A DNA stretch of 64,000 nucleotides, from NCBI GenBank assembly GCA_000442125.1, contig KE546983.1:439581-503580 (forward strand). The letters are read 5' to 3'. How positions within the stretch are numbered: position 1 is the first letter of the stretch; the number at the start of each line of letters is the position of its first letter. The position numbers and the translations under genes were made by a program. Below the pieces are notes generated by a model. The model worked only from the letters and a program-made list of their open reading frames with translations. It did no database searches and was not told where the DNA came from. The stretch is from Opeltia flavorubescens. Lineage: Eukaryota > Ascomycota > Lecanoromycetes > Teloschistales > Teloschistaceae. Positions 39,481 to 53,727 of the stretch are shown one piece after another.

Positions 39481-41305
39481 AATAATTTTTTTATTTTTTT
39501 ATTTAAATAGATATTATTTTATTTAATTAAATTTATAGATATTTCGTTAATTTTCTACTAGCGGAATATTTATAAAATCTTTTTCTAAAATAATAATATT
39601 TTTTATTATTATATAAATTTATATAATTATTAATTATTTAATTAATAGCGAAAATAGTTTTTTAAATAGTTATTTTTATAATATAAATAACGTCTTTTAT
39701 AAACGATAAATCGGTATTTATACTAAAATTATCAGCGGAAAATAAATTAATAGCTATTAAAAATGTTATAACTTCTATAATAATCGGTTTTTTAAACTAA
39801 TTTTAATATCGTTTTAAAAATTTTAATATAAACGGTATATTATCTAATTATACTATATTAGAAATATTAATTTTAAAATCGTTATCAATAATCTATTTAG
39901 TATAATCCTACGCGATTATCTAATAAAAAAATATATATTATTTTATATTAATATATAATTTAGTTTTTTATTAATTAAATAGGTATAAATAATAAATTTA
40001 TTATATTTTTTAAATTTAAATAAAATCCCGTTTATTATTTAATAATTATATAAGTTTTTATTTATTTTTAATAATAAAAAAAATAATATCTATATATAAT
40101 AATAATATAGTATTAATTTTAAATTATACTATAATATTTATTTTATTATTTTAAAAAGTATATATAATTTTAATTTTTCAATTTTAATAAATTTTAAAAA
40201 TTATTATATTACGGTTATAATAAAAAAAAGAAATATTTTTAAATTTAAAAGTATTTATATAAATAAAAAAATAAATAATAAAACTTTTAATAATATAAAT
40301 TTCCCGGTTAATAAAAATTATATATTTATTTTAAATATAAATATATATAAATATTATTAGAATTTTAAATATATTATAGCAATTTTTTTTTATATTTTTA
40401 ATATTTAAAATAGTAGGTATTTTTTTAAAACTATTCTAGATAAAAAAAAAAAATTTATTTATATAATTTATAATATAGCTTATATTAAAATATAATTATT
40501 TTATAAATCTATTTTCTATAAAATTTATAGTAATAATAATAATTTTAAATATTTTAAATATATACTATTTACTATCTAACGGTTTTATAATTATAAATTT
40601 AATAATTTTTATATAAATTATTAAAAGAATATATTTATATAAAAATATATTTTAGCTAATAATTAAAATATAAAAATAAATTTTTAATTTTTCTTTTATT
40701 TAAATTTAAATATAAATTTTCTAATAAAAATATTTATAAAACGCGTTATTAAAAAAGAATTTTTTATAATATTTATTATATTTTTTAATTATACTAGCTA
40801 GTTTAAAAAAAACGAAATTATTTTTAATTATTTTATTAAAATTGTTATTATATATATTATTAATTTTATAAATAATATAATTATTATTTTTATATAAATT
40901 TCTAAATTTATAATTACTATTTTACTAATTAGTATTTTTATAAAAAGATTTTTAGAGATTTTTAAATTATTTTATTTCGTTTTTTATTTTTAAAAATATA
41001 TTTAATTTATTTATAAATTTATATTCTATTTTATTTTAATATATTTAAAATTATTAAAAATTATTATTATTATTTTTAAAAGAGTTTTAATTATAATTTT
41101 AGAAATTTATATTAAAATTTAATATAAATTCTAGAATATTATATAAATTTAATATATTTATTAGCTTTTATTTTATTAAAACCTATTAACTATTATTAAA
41201 AAGCTATTTTATATTAATTTAATTTAGTATTTAAAAAAAAGTTAATTTTATATAAATTAAAATATTATTATTAAAAATAATAATTAATTATTTAATTACT
41301 TCTTT

Positions 41306-41478
41306 TATTATTATAAAAATTATTAGTATATTTATTATTAAAATAATTATTATAGATAATAAATTTATAATAGAAATAAATAATATAAAAATTATTATTA
41401 TAAAAGTTATTAGTATATTTATTTTTAAAATTACTATTATAAATAATAAATTTATAATAGAAAAAAATATTATAAAAA
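41306..41478. repeat. 86-bp tandem duplication
   Basis: Two adjacent units with a period of about 86 bp (starting about 41306 and 41392) are clearly similar, with a few indels. They lie in the putative gag part of fragment G. Confidence 0.65.
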
Positions 41479-41698
41479 TTATTATTAAAATAAAAAAAAA
41501 AATAATTTATATTATTTTAATTTTAATTTTAATTTTTATTTTTATTTATATTTTATATAAAATATAATATATTTATTCGTTTTTTTTTATAACCGTTTAT
41601 AAATTCTATATTTTAGATTTTTATAAAAATATTATTTATTTAGTAATATTAATATAATAGATATAGTTATAAATTATTATAGATTTTTTAATAAATAT

Positions 41699-41704
<6 letters not shown>

Positions 41705-41735
<31 letters not shown>
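41705..41735. repeat. (AT)n microsatellite
   Basis: An uninterrupted alternating AT run of 31 bp. Shorter runs lie near 28563 and 50815. No function is implied. Confidence 0.9.
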
Positions 41736-41740
<5 letters not shown>

Positions 41741-42248
41741 TATTTAAATACTTTTAATAATTATAATTTTAGGGTTTTAAATATTTAAAATAATAGAAAA
41801 ATTAAAATATATAAAGTTTTTTTAATAATATATATTTATTATTATATATTTAATTATTTTAAATAATATAAATAATTTTTCTAGTAAATTTCGAAACTTT
41901 TTTTTTAAAATTTTAATCTATTTTATAGTATTTAAAAAATAATTATAAAAATTATTATATATAGTAAATTTAAATTAATTAATATACTATTCGTCCGCTT
42001 TATTTAAAAAATATAATTTTTAATATTTAGCTAATAGTTTAATATCTATAATAATAGATTTTATTTTTAAATAATTAATAAAATTATATATATTATAATA
42101 TATATTATTAGTATTTTTTAATTTTATAAATTAAATACTAAAATTTAAATTAAAAATTAAACTTTTATTAAATTTCTAAAAAAGTTATAAATATATTATT
42201 AATTAATAATAGCTTTTAAAAATATATTATAGCTATTATATTTATAAT

Positions 42249-42253
42249 TATAA
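42249..42253. repeat. target site duplication TATAA, left
   Basis: These 5 bp precede the 5' LTR of copy D and are repeated at 49487-49491 after its 3' LTR. Confidence 0.8.
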
Positions 42254-42467
42254 TATTATAGTTATATTATATAAACAGAAGATTAATAAAGTAAATAGAA
42301 TAAATAAAGCTAAATAGTTATTATAGCCCGAAGAAAACCTTTTAATTAAGTTTACCTAATTAAATTTAGCGCCTTTTAACGCCTATATTTATTTAGTTAT
42401 AGATTTTATAAATAAATAATTTTCTACCTTTAATATAATACTATTATTCTATATTTACTATATAATA
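42254..42467 (+). repeat. 5' LTR of copy D
   Basis: This 214-bp LTR aligns end to end with 49273-49486 and with the LTRs of B and A. Confidence 0.9.
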
Positions 42468-45400
42468 AATAGTAATAATTAAAGATAATTTATATAAAAT
42501 ATAATATTATTAACTTCTATATATATATACTATTAATTATTATATAATATTAAATTTTTCAAATAAATCTAATATTTTTTTATTTATTAAATTACCGTTT
42601 TTATATTAATACTCGGTTAATAGAATTAATTAAAATATATTTTAATTTTTAATTTTTTTAATAGAATTTTAAATATTTTTTATAATAATTTAAAAGATTT
42701 AATTAATTTTATTATTATATTAGCTTTTATTATAACTATTTTTTATATTAAAATATTTTAAAAATATATTAAATAGTTTTTAAAATAAAATTAGATTTTT
42801 ATAATAATTTTTAAAATTTATACTAAATATATCTATAAAAAAAGTCTAGATCTATATTATTTTTTAATATAGGAATTTTTTAATAGTCGGGTTTTTTAAA
42901 TTAATATAGTTTTTATTATAATTTATTCTATAAATTAAAGCGAGTATTTATATATTTTTACGAAAATAATAAATAGTTTCCGTAATAATACTATTATAAT
43001 TTTTAAAAATAAAAACTTTTAAATTTATATTTAAAAGCTAGCTACAAATTTTATTTAAAATAATTTAAACTTTTATTTTTATTTTTTAGACTCGCTAGAA
43101 AACTTATAATAGTTTAATAAATTTATAAAAATTACTAAATTTATTAATATATTTAAATAGTAAAACTATATTTTTAATATTAAATCCAGCCTATTTTATT
43201 TAATAAAATCGGAAAAAAATATTATACTATTACTAGATATAATAGGACTTCTATTATAATAATAATAATAGGATAAATCTATAAATAATAGTAATTAATT
43301 ATAGTAGTAATAAATTTTTTTAAATAAATAATTATTTATAAACGCCTATCTAGTTTAACTACTAGAGTTTTTTATATAAAACTTTTAAAATTAACCAGTT
43401 ACTTTATTATTAAATTTAGTAACTATATTAACGGTTATTAAATTATAATAAAAAGTTTATAATATTAGTTTATTCTAATTAAATAGTAATAAATAGTTTA
43501 TTAAATTTTTAAAATCGTATAATATCTATTATAATATATATATTTTTATATAATAGATAAAAATTAAATATAAAATTATAAATATATCGTTAATATATTA
43601 TAATCTAAATTTTTATCTATAAAGCGAAATAGTTATATAGTATATTATTATAATCAACGAGTTTATTTATAAATCTATATAATTAAATAAAAATATTAAA
43701 CTATAATATATATTTTTTAAAAACCGTTTTAGCGAGCTATTATCTACTACGCTAATATAGCTAGAATAAATATATTATATTTTTAATAATATACGGGCTT
43801 AAGAAAATCTTTTAAAATATTTTAATAATATTATTATTAAAGTAAAAAATATAGAAATAATACCTATTAAAATAAAAAATATAAAGATAGTACCTATTAA
43901 AAATATTTAAATAATAATTAATATCGAATATTTTAACGCCCGGTTATAAATATTAATTTTAAATAAAATTATAATAATTACTATTAAAACCTTCTATAAA
44001 TTTTTATAAAATAAAAAAAATAATTAGTTCGATATTTATAATAGTAATAAAAACTATAAAATATTAAAATTAAATTTTTTATAAAAAAATAAAAATAAAT
44101 AATATAAAAGAGTAGCGGTATATTAGCCGCTATAAATTTTTTTTTTTATATATTTAAATATTTATTTAAATACCCGAATTATATATAAAAAAACTAATTA
44201 AATATACTTTCTATTATATATTAATACCGAAACCTTTTTACAGTTTTATAAATTTTATTAATTAGAAATAAATTTAATATATAAAATAATTAGTATACTA
44301 TTTAAAATAATTATAAATAATATTTACCTAAAATTAATACTTTACTATAATAAAATTAAATCGAAAATTAATAAAACTACAGCTATTAATAATATAATAA
44401 TAGCCGGAATCTTTATAAAAATCGCTAGTTAAATAACCAGTAAGTCTATTTTTAATAGAAAGTTTTTAGCGAGTAGGTTCCAGATAATAAAATAAAATAA
44501 TATTAAAATAATAAAAATAGTTTCTATTAATTAATAAATTTTATTAAAACTAATTATATAATAAATAAAAAGTTTAATAAAATTCTATATACTACCATTA
44601 AAAATTCTAACTAGTATAATAATATAGTAAAATTTTATTTTATTATAGTTAAATATATAATATTTAAATTTAAATTAGTAAAAATATACTAATATAATAA
44701 ATATAATAAGAATTTTAAATTAAATAACGTTTTATATTATTATTTATATATTAGCTATAATAGAAAACTAATTTTAATTATAACTATTATAATTAAATTA
44801 AATATTAAATAAAATATTCTAGTAGTATTAATATAAATATATTTAAAATTAAATAAACTATTTAAAAATATATTAGAAATTATTAAACTAGAAATTATTA
44901 AATAACTACCGTTATATATACTTTAGTTAATTCGTTCGATTATAAAAAATACATTAATAATAGGTTTTACCTTTTAAAAATACTATTATATAATTATAGA
45001 TATTTATTTATAATCTAATATAAAAAATTATAACTTTTATTAAAATATAAACTATATAATAAATTTAATTAACCGAAAATTTCTATTAAAATAGCAATTA
45101 TATATTATAATTTAGAAAATACTAGCTTTTATAATTATTAATAATATTAATAAAAAGCAATATAATATTATTAAATTTATAATTATTAAAATTTTTATAT
45201 TTAATTAAAAAACTATAAAATTTATTATTATTATACACGAGCTCTCTTTAATAAATAATTTAAACGCTAATATATTTATCGATATTAATATTATAAAGCT
45301 TAAATATATTAATATATATCTATAGATTAATATAATAACTATAAATATTTACAATAATATAATAGTACTAATTATTATTAATATTAAAAGAACTAGAATA

Positions 45401-46079
45401 AATATTATTATCTATAGTATTTAATATATTATAATATCGTTATACGCTAATAAAGCCGTTAAAATTATAAATTTATACTAAAATCTATTAAATCTTCTAT
45501 AAAATTATTATTTTATATATAAACTAAAAATATTAGATATCTTTATAAACTATATATATATTATAAATTATATATTTTTATAAATCTATATTTAAAATAA
45601 TTTATTATTTTTTATCTAATTAGCTATAAAAATTTAATTAAATATTATTTAGAAATATAAAGCTAATAAATACTATTAAATTAGTTTAAAAAATTATAAA
45701 TTAACTATTAAAGTATTAAAATAAAAGCCCGAATAATTTTTAAAAAATTTTAAATATTATATAATAGCCGCTATAATAGCTATTATAGCTTTAAATACTA
45801 TTATTATACTATTTATTAATACTAATTATAAAATAAAAATAGTATATTTTATAAAAATAATTATTTATAAAATATAAATTAAATAAACGGCTTTAATTAC
45901 CTCGATTAAATATTACCCGTACTTATAATAAAATACCGGTAATATAATTAATAAACCGGAGTTAAAATATATAAATATTCTACTAATAAAAAATTAAAAA
46001 TAAATTTATAAACCTAAATAAATTTATAAATACCCCGTTAATATTAATAATAAAAAAATTATTAATAAAACTTTTAATA

Positions 46080-49000
46080 AACTTTATAAATAAAATTAAA
46101 TAGAATAAATTATTATAACTATTTTATTTTCGTTTCTTTATTTTATAATATAAAAAAAAACCGATTAAAATTTTAAAAATTATATTATTATCGATATTCG
46201 GGTATTTAATAAAATTATAATATTAAATATCTATCTAGTTCTATTATAAACGAAAATTTTAACGTAAATTTATAATATTAAAGTCCTTTTTATAATAGAT
46301 TTTATAAATTTCTTTTATTAATAATAAATTAATTAATAGTATTATTACCGTTTAATAATAGTTTTATATTAAAAATAAAAAATATATAAAATATTAGTAA
46401 TAGATTATTATAATTTATTAGTTTATATATAATAAATAATAAATAAAATTTTATATTTATTTTATTTCTTTTATAAAGTTTATATTAATAATATTATAGT
46501 TTTTTCCTTTTTAGTTAAAAAATACGTTAAGTATTTTAACCAGATTTTTAGTATATTTAATAATATAAACCTATATTTATTATTTATAAAATTATTTATC
46601 GGTTATATTTCTATATATTTATTAGATTAAAAAGTTAATATTTTTAAATTTATTATAGTAAAAGATAAATTAGAAGTAATTTTAAAACTTTTATTTTTAT
46701 ATACGTTTTAATAGCTAGAAAAATAATTTAATTTAATAGATTATTTTTAATAATATATTAATAATTATATAACTATTATTAAATTATTTTAAAATCGTAA
46801 AATTTATATAAATCGCGATATTACCGTTAAAAGTAAAATTCGTAAAAAAACTATTACCCGAAATCTACTAGTAGTATTTATATCTAAAAAATTTAATATA
46901 TTTTACTATTTATTAAAGCTTTTTTTATTATTATCGATTCTAATCTAATTTAATAAAAACTCGGTACTATATATAAATCTAAATACTAATAAAGAATTTA
47001 GTTATATAATTTATATCTATTATAATTTAAATAAAACTATATATAAAATAAATAAAAAATTTAAATAGAAATTTAAATAATCGAGTTTATTTTTTAGCTG
47101 CTTTTTATTAAATATTAAAATATACTATTAACCTATAAAATTAAAAGTTATAGGTATCGTTTAAATAATAAAAAAAATCTATTATATAATTAAAGTAGTT
47201 AAATATAGTATTATTATTTATATAAACTATTCTATTATAATTAATATTTTACGCTAAATTAATTTAAATATAGTATTTATTAAAAAATTTAATTTTTATT
47301 TAATATAAATTTTTAAATATTTTTAATATTTTAAACTCGATATTTACTATAAATTTAAAGTTATAAATACTATTTAAAATATATTATTAAAGTTTATTAG
47401 TTATAAATATTATTTAAAAATAAATAAATCGCTAGATATAAATATTTTTAAAATACAATATTTTCTAATAAATTTAATAGAAATATTGGCTAAATTCTAT
47501 TAATAATTAATTAATAAATACGCTAAAAAAAGCCGTTAAACTAAAATTAAAAAATCTATTAAAACTAATATAAAATTAGATAATAATATTATTAAATTAT
47601 TATATTATATTATTATTAGGCTACTCTATTTTAATAATAATAAACGAGGTTTATATCTAATAATACCTATAAATATAGAAAAGAAAGTATTCTAGCTGGT
47701 ATATAATAAAATAAACTATCCCGGTTATATATATACGTATAAATATCTAATAAATAGCTTTTATATATATAATATATTAATAAAACTATATAAATTTATT
47801 TATTATTATTTATAATACTAAATTAATTAAATATTTTATTACCGTTTATATAGAACTCTATAATTAGTATTTAATTTAATAAAACCGTTTTATATATTTA
47901 TTATTAATTTTATTCTCGTTTTTCCGAAATTATATAAAAAATATAATTATTATATATCGATAATAAATAAATTTACTAAAGTAGTTATTTCTATATCTAA
48001 AAGAATTATTTAAAATAGTAAATAATAGATTAAATAGCTATTAAATAAACTAATAAAACTAAATTAAAGCGTATTACAAGTAGTAATTTCGAATCGCGAT
48101 AAAAAGTTCTTTAGTTAACTATAATATTAAATATTTAAAATTTAAAAAATAAATTTATAATATTCTATTACCTAATATCTATAAATTAATAATATATTAA
48201 TATAGTTTAATTAAAATATTAAAGTTATTATATACTATTATATTATTATATTAAATAATTTTAGATTATAATCTACTATTTATTTATAAATATTAATAAC
48301 TTTTAATAATTTTATAAATTATAATTCTACGTTTAAAATATTTAATTAAATATTATTCGGATTTAAAATTTATAAAATATTAGATTTATTATATCTATTA
48401 GATTCTAAATAAACTATTTAATTAAAAAAAGCGCTAGATTTTAAAACTTCTATCGATATTTTTATTAAAAAATTAACTACTTTTTTAATTATAATATAAA
48501 TAGTTTATTATTATAATTTAATTATTTTAAAAGTTAATAAACTTGTAAATATATTTATAATATAAAATTTTATAATACTAATAATAATAAAAAGATACTA
48601 GCTTATATATATTAATATTAAAGATACTATTATTTTTATTATAATAAAAATAAAAAAATATTATATTATATATTATAAACTAGTTTATTTTAAAATTAAT
48701 AAATTTATAAAAATATATTTATATTAAAGCTATAATATATTAAAGTTTATTTTTAAAAAGATAAAATAATAATTAATAGGCCCGTTAAAAATTATTAAAT
48801 ATATTAAACTATTAATCTATTATTTAAAGCTACTATCTACTATAAAAATTTATAATATAATATTTATAGTTTATTTAGAGCCTATTATTAATTTTAGCGA
48901 TAATTTTTACTAATACTACTATATATTTATACCTCCAGTTGTTATTAATAATAATAAAAAATTTAAAATCGAATAAATTTTTTATAAATACTATATTTAT

Positions 49001-49240
49001 AAAAGTAAAAAATAATTTATTTAATATTTTATTCGTTAAATTAATTATAAATTTAAAAATAATTAATAAATACCCGAATACTATTTAAATAATTTTATAG
49101 TACTAGTAAAAAAATATAAATACTATTTTAATTTAAAATCAGTTCTAAATTAATTTAAAGCCGCGAATAATATAAATACTAACTTTAAATAATAGAAATA
49201 AACTAAAAAGCCGTTTATTAATAAAAAAAAGTCTACTATT
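46080..49240 (+). pseudogene. pol remnant of Gypsy copy D
   Basis: Recognisable in order are reverse transcriptase (about 46080-46620, with the catalytic-box region near 46480), RNase H (about 46850-47420), integrase (about 47480-48250, with the zinc-binding region first and the catalytic core after about 47880), and a long C-terminal region (about 48420-49240) whose last part resembles the chromodomain-type tail of fungal Gypsy integrases. Reverse transcriptase before integrase excludes the Copia order. In this family pol makes and integrates the cDNA. The region is broken many times and is certainly inactive. Confidence 0.78.
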
Positions 49241-49272
49241 AAAAGCTAATAATTTTATTTATTACTAGTATT

Positions 49273-49486
49273 TATTACGGTTATATTATATAAATAAAAA
49301 GCTAATAGAGTAAATAAAATAAATAGGGTTAAATAGCTATTATAACTCGAAAAAAACTTTTTAAATAAGTTAATCTAGTTAAATTTAGCGCTTTTTAGCG
49401 TTTATATTTATTTAATTATAGATTCTATAAATAAAAATTTTCTAAACTTTAATATAATACTATTACTCTATATTTATTATATAATA
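49273..49486 (+). repeat. 3' LTR of copy D
   Basis: This 214-bp LTR follows the pol tail directly. The boundary with internal sequence is set by comparison with the 3' LTR of B. Confidence 0.9.
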
Positions 49487-49491
49487 TATAA
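49487..49491. repeat. target site duplication TATAA, right
   Basis: These 5 bp are identical to 42249-42253, on the other side of copy D. Confidence 0.8.
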
Positions 49492-50849
49492 TCGATATTT
49501 AATTTTATTATATCTATAAAAAAATAAAAGGAAATAAAATTTAATTACTCGTAGGCTAAAAATTATTATTCGCCGTTATAAATAATAACAAATCTAAATT
49601 ATTAAAAATATTTTTAAATTAAAGTATTTTTTTTAATATTTTTTTAAAAAAAGTATTATATTTATATAATAATTTATATAGAAATTTTAATTTTTTTAAA
49701 AATTATTAAAATTATTTTTAAAAAAATTTATATAATAATCGAATAATAAATAATTTTTAATTAAATAATTATTTTAGTTATTTTAAATTTATAAAATATT
49801 TTAAATATTATTTTTAAAATTTTAAAATTTTTTTTTTATTTTATTCTTCGATTTATAATAATTTAAAATTATTATTAATATTTAATTTTAAAAAAAAATT
49901 ATATAAATACTAAAAAATTTCGATTATTCTAATATTAAGAATTTTAATTATTTTTCGTATTTTTATATAATTTAAAATTTATTTAAAAAATTTAATAAAA
50001 TTATTTAAATCTATTAATCGATTTTTTAATTAATTAAAAAATTTAAAATAATTAAAATTTTAAATTTTTTTTGTATAGCGATATTTAATAATATAATAAA
50101 CTAATATATAATTAGTATTAAAGTTAATAAAAATTATATAACTATTAATAAAAGTTAAATAATTATTAAAATAATATATTAATAAAATAATAAATAATAT
50201 AATTTAAAATAGTTTTTAATTTATTAAATAGATACCGCTATAATAATAATTTCGATAATTTTTTACCGGCCGACTAAGAAATTTAAGCTAAAATAATAAA
50301 AAATCTCTAAAATAATAATAAAAAATAGTCGAAATTAGATTAAAAAAATAATAAAAAAAATATTTCAAAAAAAAACTTTTATAAATAAATTAAAATTTAA
50401 TAGATAAATTAACAATAAATAATTCAATAATAATAAAACTAGATATAAGAATTAAATTTTTTAATAGTATATATATTATATTTAAATAAATAAATTAAAA
50501 TATAAAATAAATTATTAATAAAATATATATAAAAAAAATTTTAATATAATAAAACTAATTATAAATTAAAAAAAATTTAATAATTTATATATTTAAAGAA
50601 TTGGTAATTTAATAAAAAGAAAATAATTAAATAATATTTTTTACTATTATTATAAATTAAATACTATTTTTTATAATAAATTTATATTATTATAAATTAA
50701 ATATTATAATATATAAAATTATAGATAAAATTTATTAAAAATCTATTATTAATATTAATATTAATTTTTAAAATAGTAATTATAATTTTTTATTATTATA
50801 ATACAATTAAACTATATATATATATATAAATTATATATATTTATATAAT
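49492..50849. other. unassigned AT-rich flank of D
   Basis: This is probably the continuation of fragment G (its gag and 5' end by position), but I see no motif that proves it. A CG-bearing patch lies at 50225-50275 (CCGGCCGACTAAG). No open frame of note. Confidence 0.4.
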
Positions 50850-51265
50850 AAATAAAATAGTATTTATAATATTATTAAATTATAAAAATAATTAATTTAT
50901 AAACTTTAAATAGAAATTATCTAATATAAATAATATAAAAAAACAAATAAATATTATAAATATTTTAAATAATTTAAATAAAATTATTTAAATAATAATT
51001 ATTAAATATAAAACTAATATATTTTTAAATATATAATAATTTTTTTTATTTTTTATTTTTTACGCTTTTGAATTAAATCAATTATATTTAATTTATTATA
51101 ATTTTAATTTTTTACTTTTTTTATTATTTAAAGGCTCGAATTATTATTAAAAATATTTATTAAAAGAATTCGCGGTTATAATAAAAATACATATAATAAT
51201 AATAATATAATTACTAATTTTTAAAATTTTAATATTTAATTAAAAACTATATATATAAATTTAAT
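50850..51265 (+). repeat. LTR-like repeat L, copy 1
   Basis: This stretch aligns with 57925-58385, best from about 50890 (matching 57935) through the CG-bearing part at 51130-51185 (matching 58230-58285) to the end near 51265. Copy 2 contains about 75 bp not present here. The right-hand copy lies directly before element F, so this may be a solo LTR of the F family, or the two copies may bracket a separate decayed element of about 7.5 kb. Confidence 0.65.
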
Positions 51266-51525
51266 TTTTTATTGAAAAAAATTGGATTAAACCGGGTTTT
51301 AGCCTAATTAATTCTAATTTATATTAATTAAATTTCCTATAAATTAAAATATAAATTATATAAATTAAATTAGAGTTTTTATAAATTAATTTAAAATTCT
51401 ACTATACTAATTTATTTATAGAACTTTTATAATAATTTTTATAATAATTCTTTTATAATTTTTATTAATAGTAGATATTATAATAATTATTTATCTAATT
51501 ATTAATTTTTAATTTTTTTATTTTC

Positions 51526-51669
51526 TATTATAGTTTTATTATTATTTTATTCTTTATTTTTTATTATAATTTTATTGTTATTTTATTTTTAATTTTTTAC
51601 TATAGTTTTATTATTATTTTTTTCTTTATTTTTTAATATAATTTTATTATAATTTTTTTTATTTTATAT
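51526..51669 (+). repeat. 36-bp tandem repeat, four units
   Basis: Units start at 51526, 51562, 51598 and 51634, exactly 36 bp apart, with a partial fifth unit. Each begins with TATTATAGTTTTATT or a close variant. The period is a multiple of three, so it may once have encoded a 12-residue repeat, probably read on the minus strand, but no frame is intact. Confidence 0.8.
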
Positions 51670-53525
51670 TATATTTTTATTATTATTATTATTTAAATTT
51701 TTTATTTTTTTTTTTATTTTTATTATTTATTATTTTATAATTAATAAATTTTATTATTTTAATAATAGTAATATTTCGAGTTTATTATTTTTATTTTTTT
51801 ATTTTTATATTTTTTTTATTATTATTTTAATATTTTATATAATTCTCGCTTTAATATTTTAAATTTTTTTTATATATATAATATTACTTTTAATTTAAAA
51901 AAAAAAGTTTTATATTTATACTAATAAAAAATATTAATAATATTATTTAAAAAAAATAATTCAATAATAATAATTTAATTATATTTATTTATATTTAAAA
52001 ATTATAAAATATATTATAAATAATATTTTTTTTAATAGAATAGTAATACGGTTAATATAAAGAATAATTATATTTAATATTTTAAAAATTATTTTAAAAA
52101 TAATCGATTAAAAATAAAAATAATCTAATTTTAAACTATAATATTAATATAATAAAAAACATTTTTAATAGAATTTATAAAATGTTTTTTTTAAAATAAA
52201 AGCTTTTTAAAATTTTAAACTAGCTAGCTTTTAATTTTAATAGTAATTATAAAAGTTATATTTTAAATAATTTCGCGAATTAATTAAAAAAATAATATAA
52301 AAAAAATTAAAAATTTAATAGTTTTTTAATATTTTTTAATTTTTAAAAATATTTCAACTAGATTAATATTAAATTAAAATTCGATTATTATAATAATTAT
52401 TATAGTTTATAATTAGATTAATATTTATATATATATTTTTATAAAAAATTTAAATATTTAATAGATTATTTATATTATATTTTATTTATAGTTTTTTTTA
52501 CGGTTTTTTTAATAAAACGTTTTTTTTAAAGTATTTATAGTATAAATATTAAAATTAGAATATAAATTAAATATTAAAATTTTGTTTTTAAAAAAAAAAT
52601 ATAAAATAAAACTCTAGTTAATTTTTTAAAATAGCTAATTTTATATACTAAAATTTATTAACTTTTATTATTATAATAATTTTAAAAAAAATTAATTAAT
52701 TAAATAATAATTAAAAACTTTAATAATAAAAAATTAAAGAATTAAATAAATAAAAAATTTTTATTAAAAAAAAAAGAATTTTAATAATAAAAATTCTTTT
52801 TAAATTTAGAAAAATAATAAAAATTTATTAATATATTATTATTAATTTTATTATTTTATTATAATTTCTATAATTTTTATTAAATTAATAAATTTTTTTT
52901 TATTCTAATTAAAAAAATATAAATTTATTATATATTAAAAATTAAAATATTATAATAATTTTTATAATAGTTTATTTTACAAAAATATTTTAATTATAAA
53001 AAAAATTAAAATTTAGTATTAATAAATATATTTAACGCTAGAAAGTTATAAAATTTTATATATTTTATATTATTTTATATTTTTTATAATTATTAACCTT
53101 TTTTTTTATATATATTAATTTTTAAAATTTTAATTTTATTTATTTTTATTTCTAATTAATTATAGAAATTAATATAATAATAATATAAATTAAATAAAAA
53201 ATTATAACGCGAATAGTTTTATTATTAAAAAATTTAAAAAATATAAAATAAAAAAATAAAAAAAATATTAATATATTATTCTATAATCGAATTTTTATAA
53301 TTTTAATTAAATTTAGTAATATTAATATAAATTTTAGTAAAAGTTCTATAATTATAAAAAAAAACTATATTCTAATTTATTAAATATTAATATAAAGTTT
53401 TTAATATAAAATATATAAAATTTAATATTTTTTTTTAATATATTATATTAAATAAACTATTATAATAATTATTTAAATATATAATTAATATAAAATTTTT
53501 ATTATTAAATATAAATAATTAATTT

Positions 53526-53727
53526 TATTATAGAATATATAAAATCTATTTTTTTTAATTTTTTTTTTATTTTTATCTATTTTAAACGATAAATTATTAT
53601 AATATTTACTTTAATTTATAGCTATTATAGATATTTTATTATAAAATATATAAAATTTTTTTATTTTTTTTTATTTTTATCTATTTTAAATTATAGATTA
53701 TTATAATAATTATTTTAATTTATAGCT
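53526..53727. repeat. tandem duplication of about 105 bp
   Basis: Two adjacent units (about 53526-53630 and 53637-53727) share several landmarks, including a T-rich tract and AATTTATAGCT at their ends. They differ in the T-tract length and by RIP-type changes. Confidence 0.65.

Larger units (their letters stand above)
38466..42253 (-). mobile_element. Ty3/Gypsy fragment G, minus strand
   Basis: This fragment shows the same reverse-transcriptase lineage as A, B and D but is clearly diverged from them in sequence. On the minus strand it holds reverse transcriptase and RNase H at the left and what should be protease and gag to the right. It is cut on the left by repeat C2, so integrase and the 3' LTR are missing, and on the right by copy D. 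It probably resumes after 49491. It is a very old fossil, broken many times. Confidence 0.62.
42254..49486 (+). mobile_element. Ty3/Gypsy copy D, complete with both LTRs
   Basis: This element of 7,233 bp has 214-bp LTRs at 42254-42467 and 49273-49486, flanked by the 5-bp duplication TATAA. It is the reference copy of the family to which A and B belong. The internal order is gag/protease (about 42500-46050), reverse transcriptase, RNase H, integrase and a C-terminal tail. It lies in fragment G. It looks structurally whole but is a fossil with very many breaks. Both LTRs have been altered by RIP, so their divergence overestimates age. Confidence 0.92.

Noticed and set aside
42254-49486. Copy D as a Ty1/Copia element
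   Set aside because: The short LTR first suggested Copia, but reverse transcriptase and RNase H precede integrase, which is the Ty3/Gypsy order.
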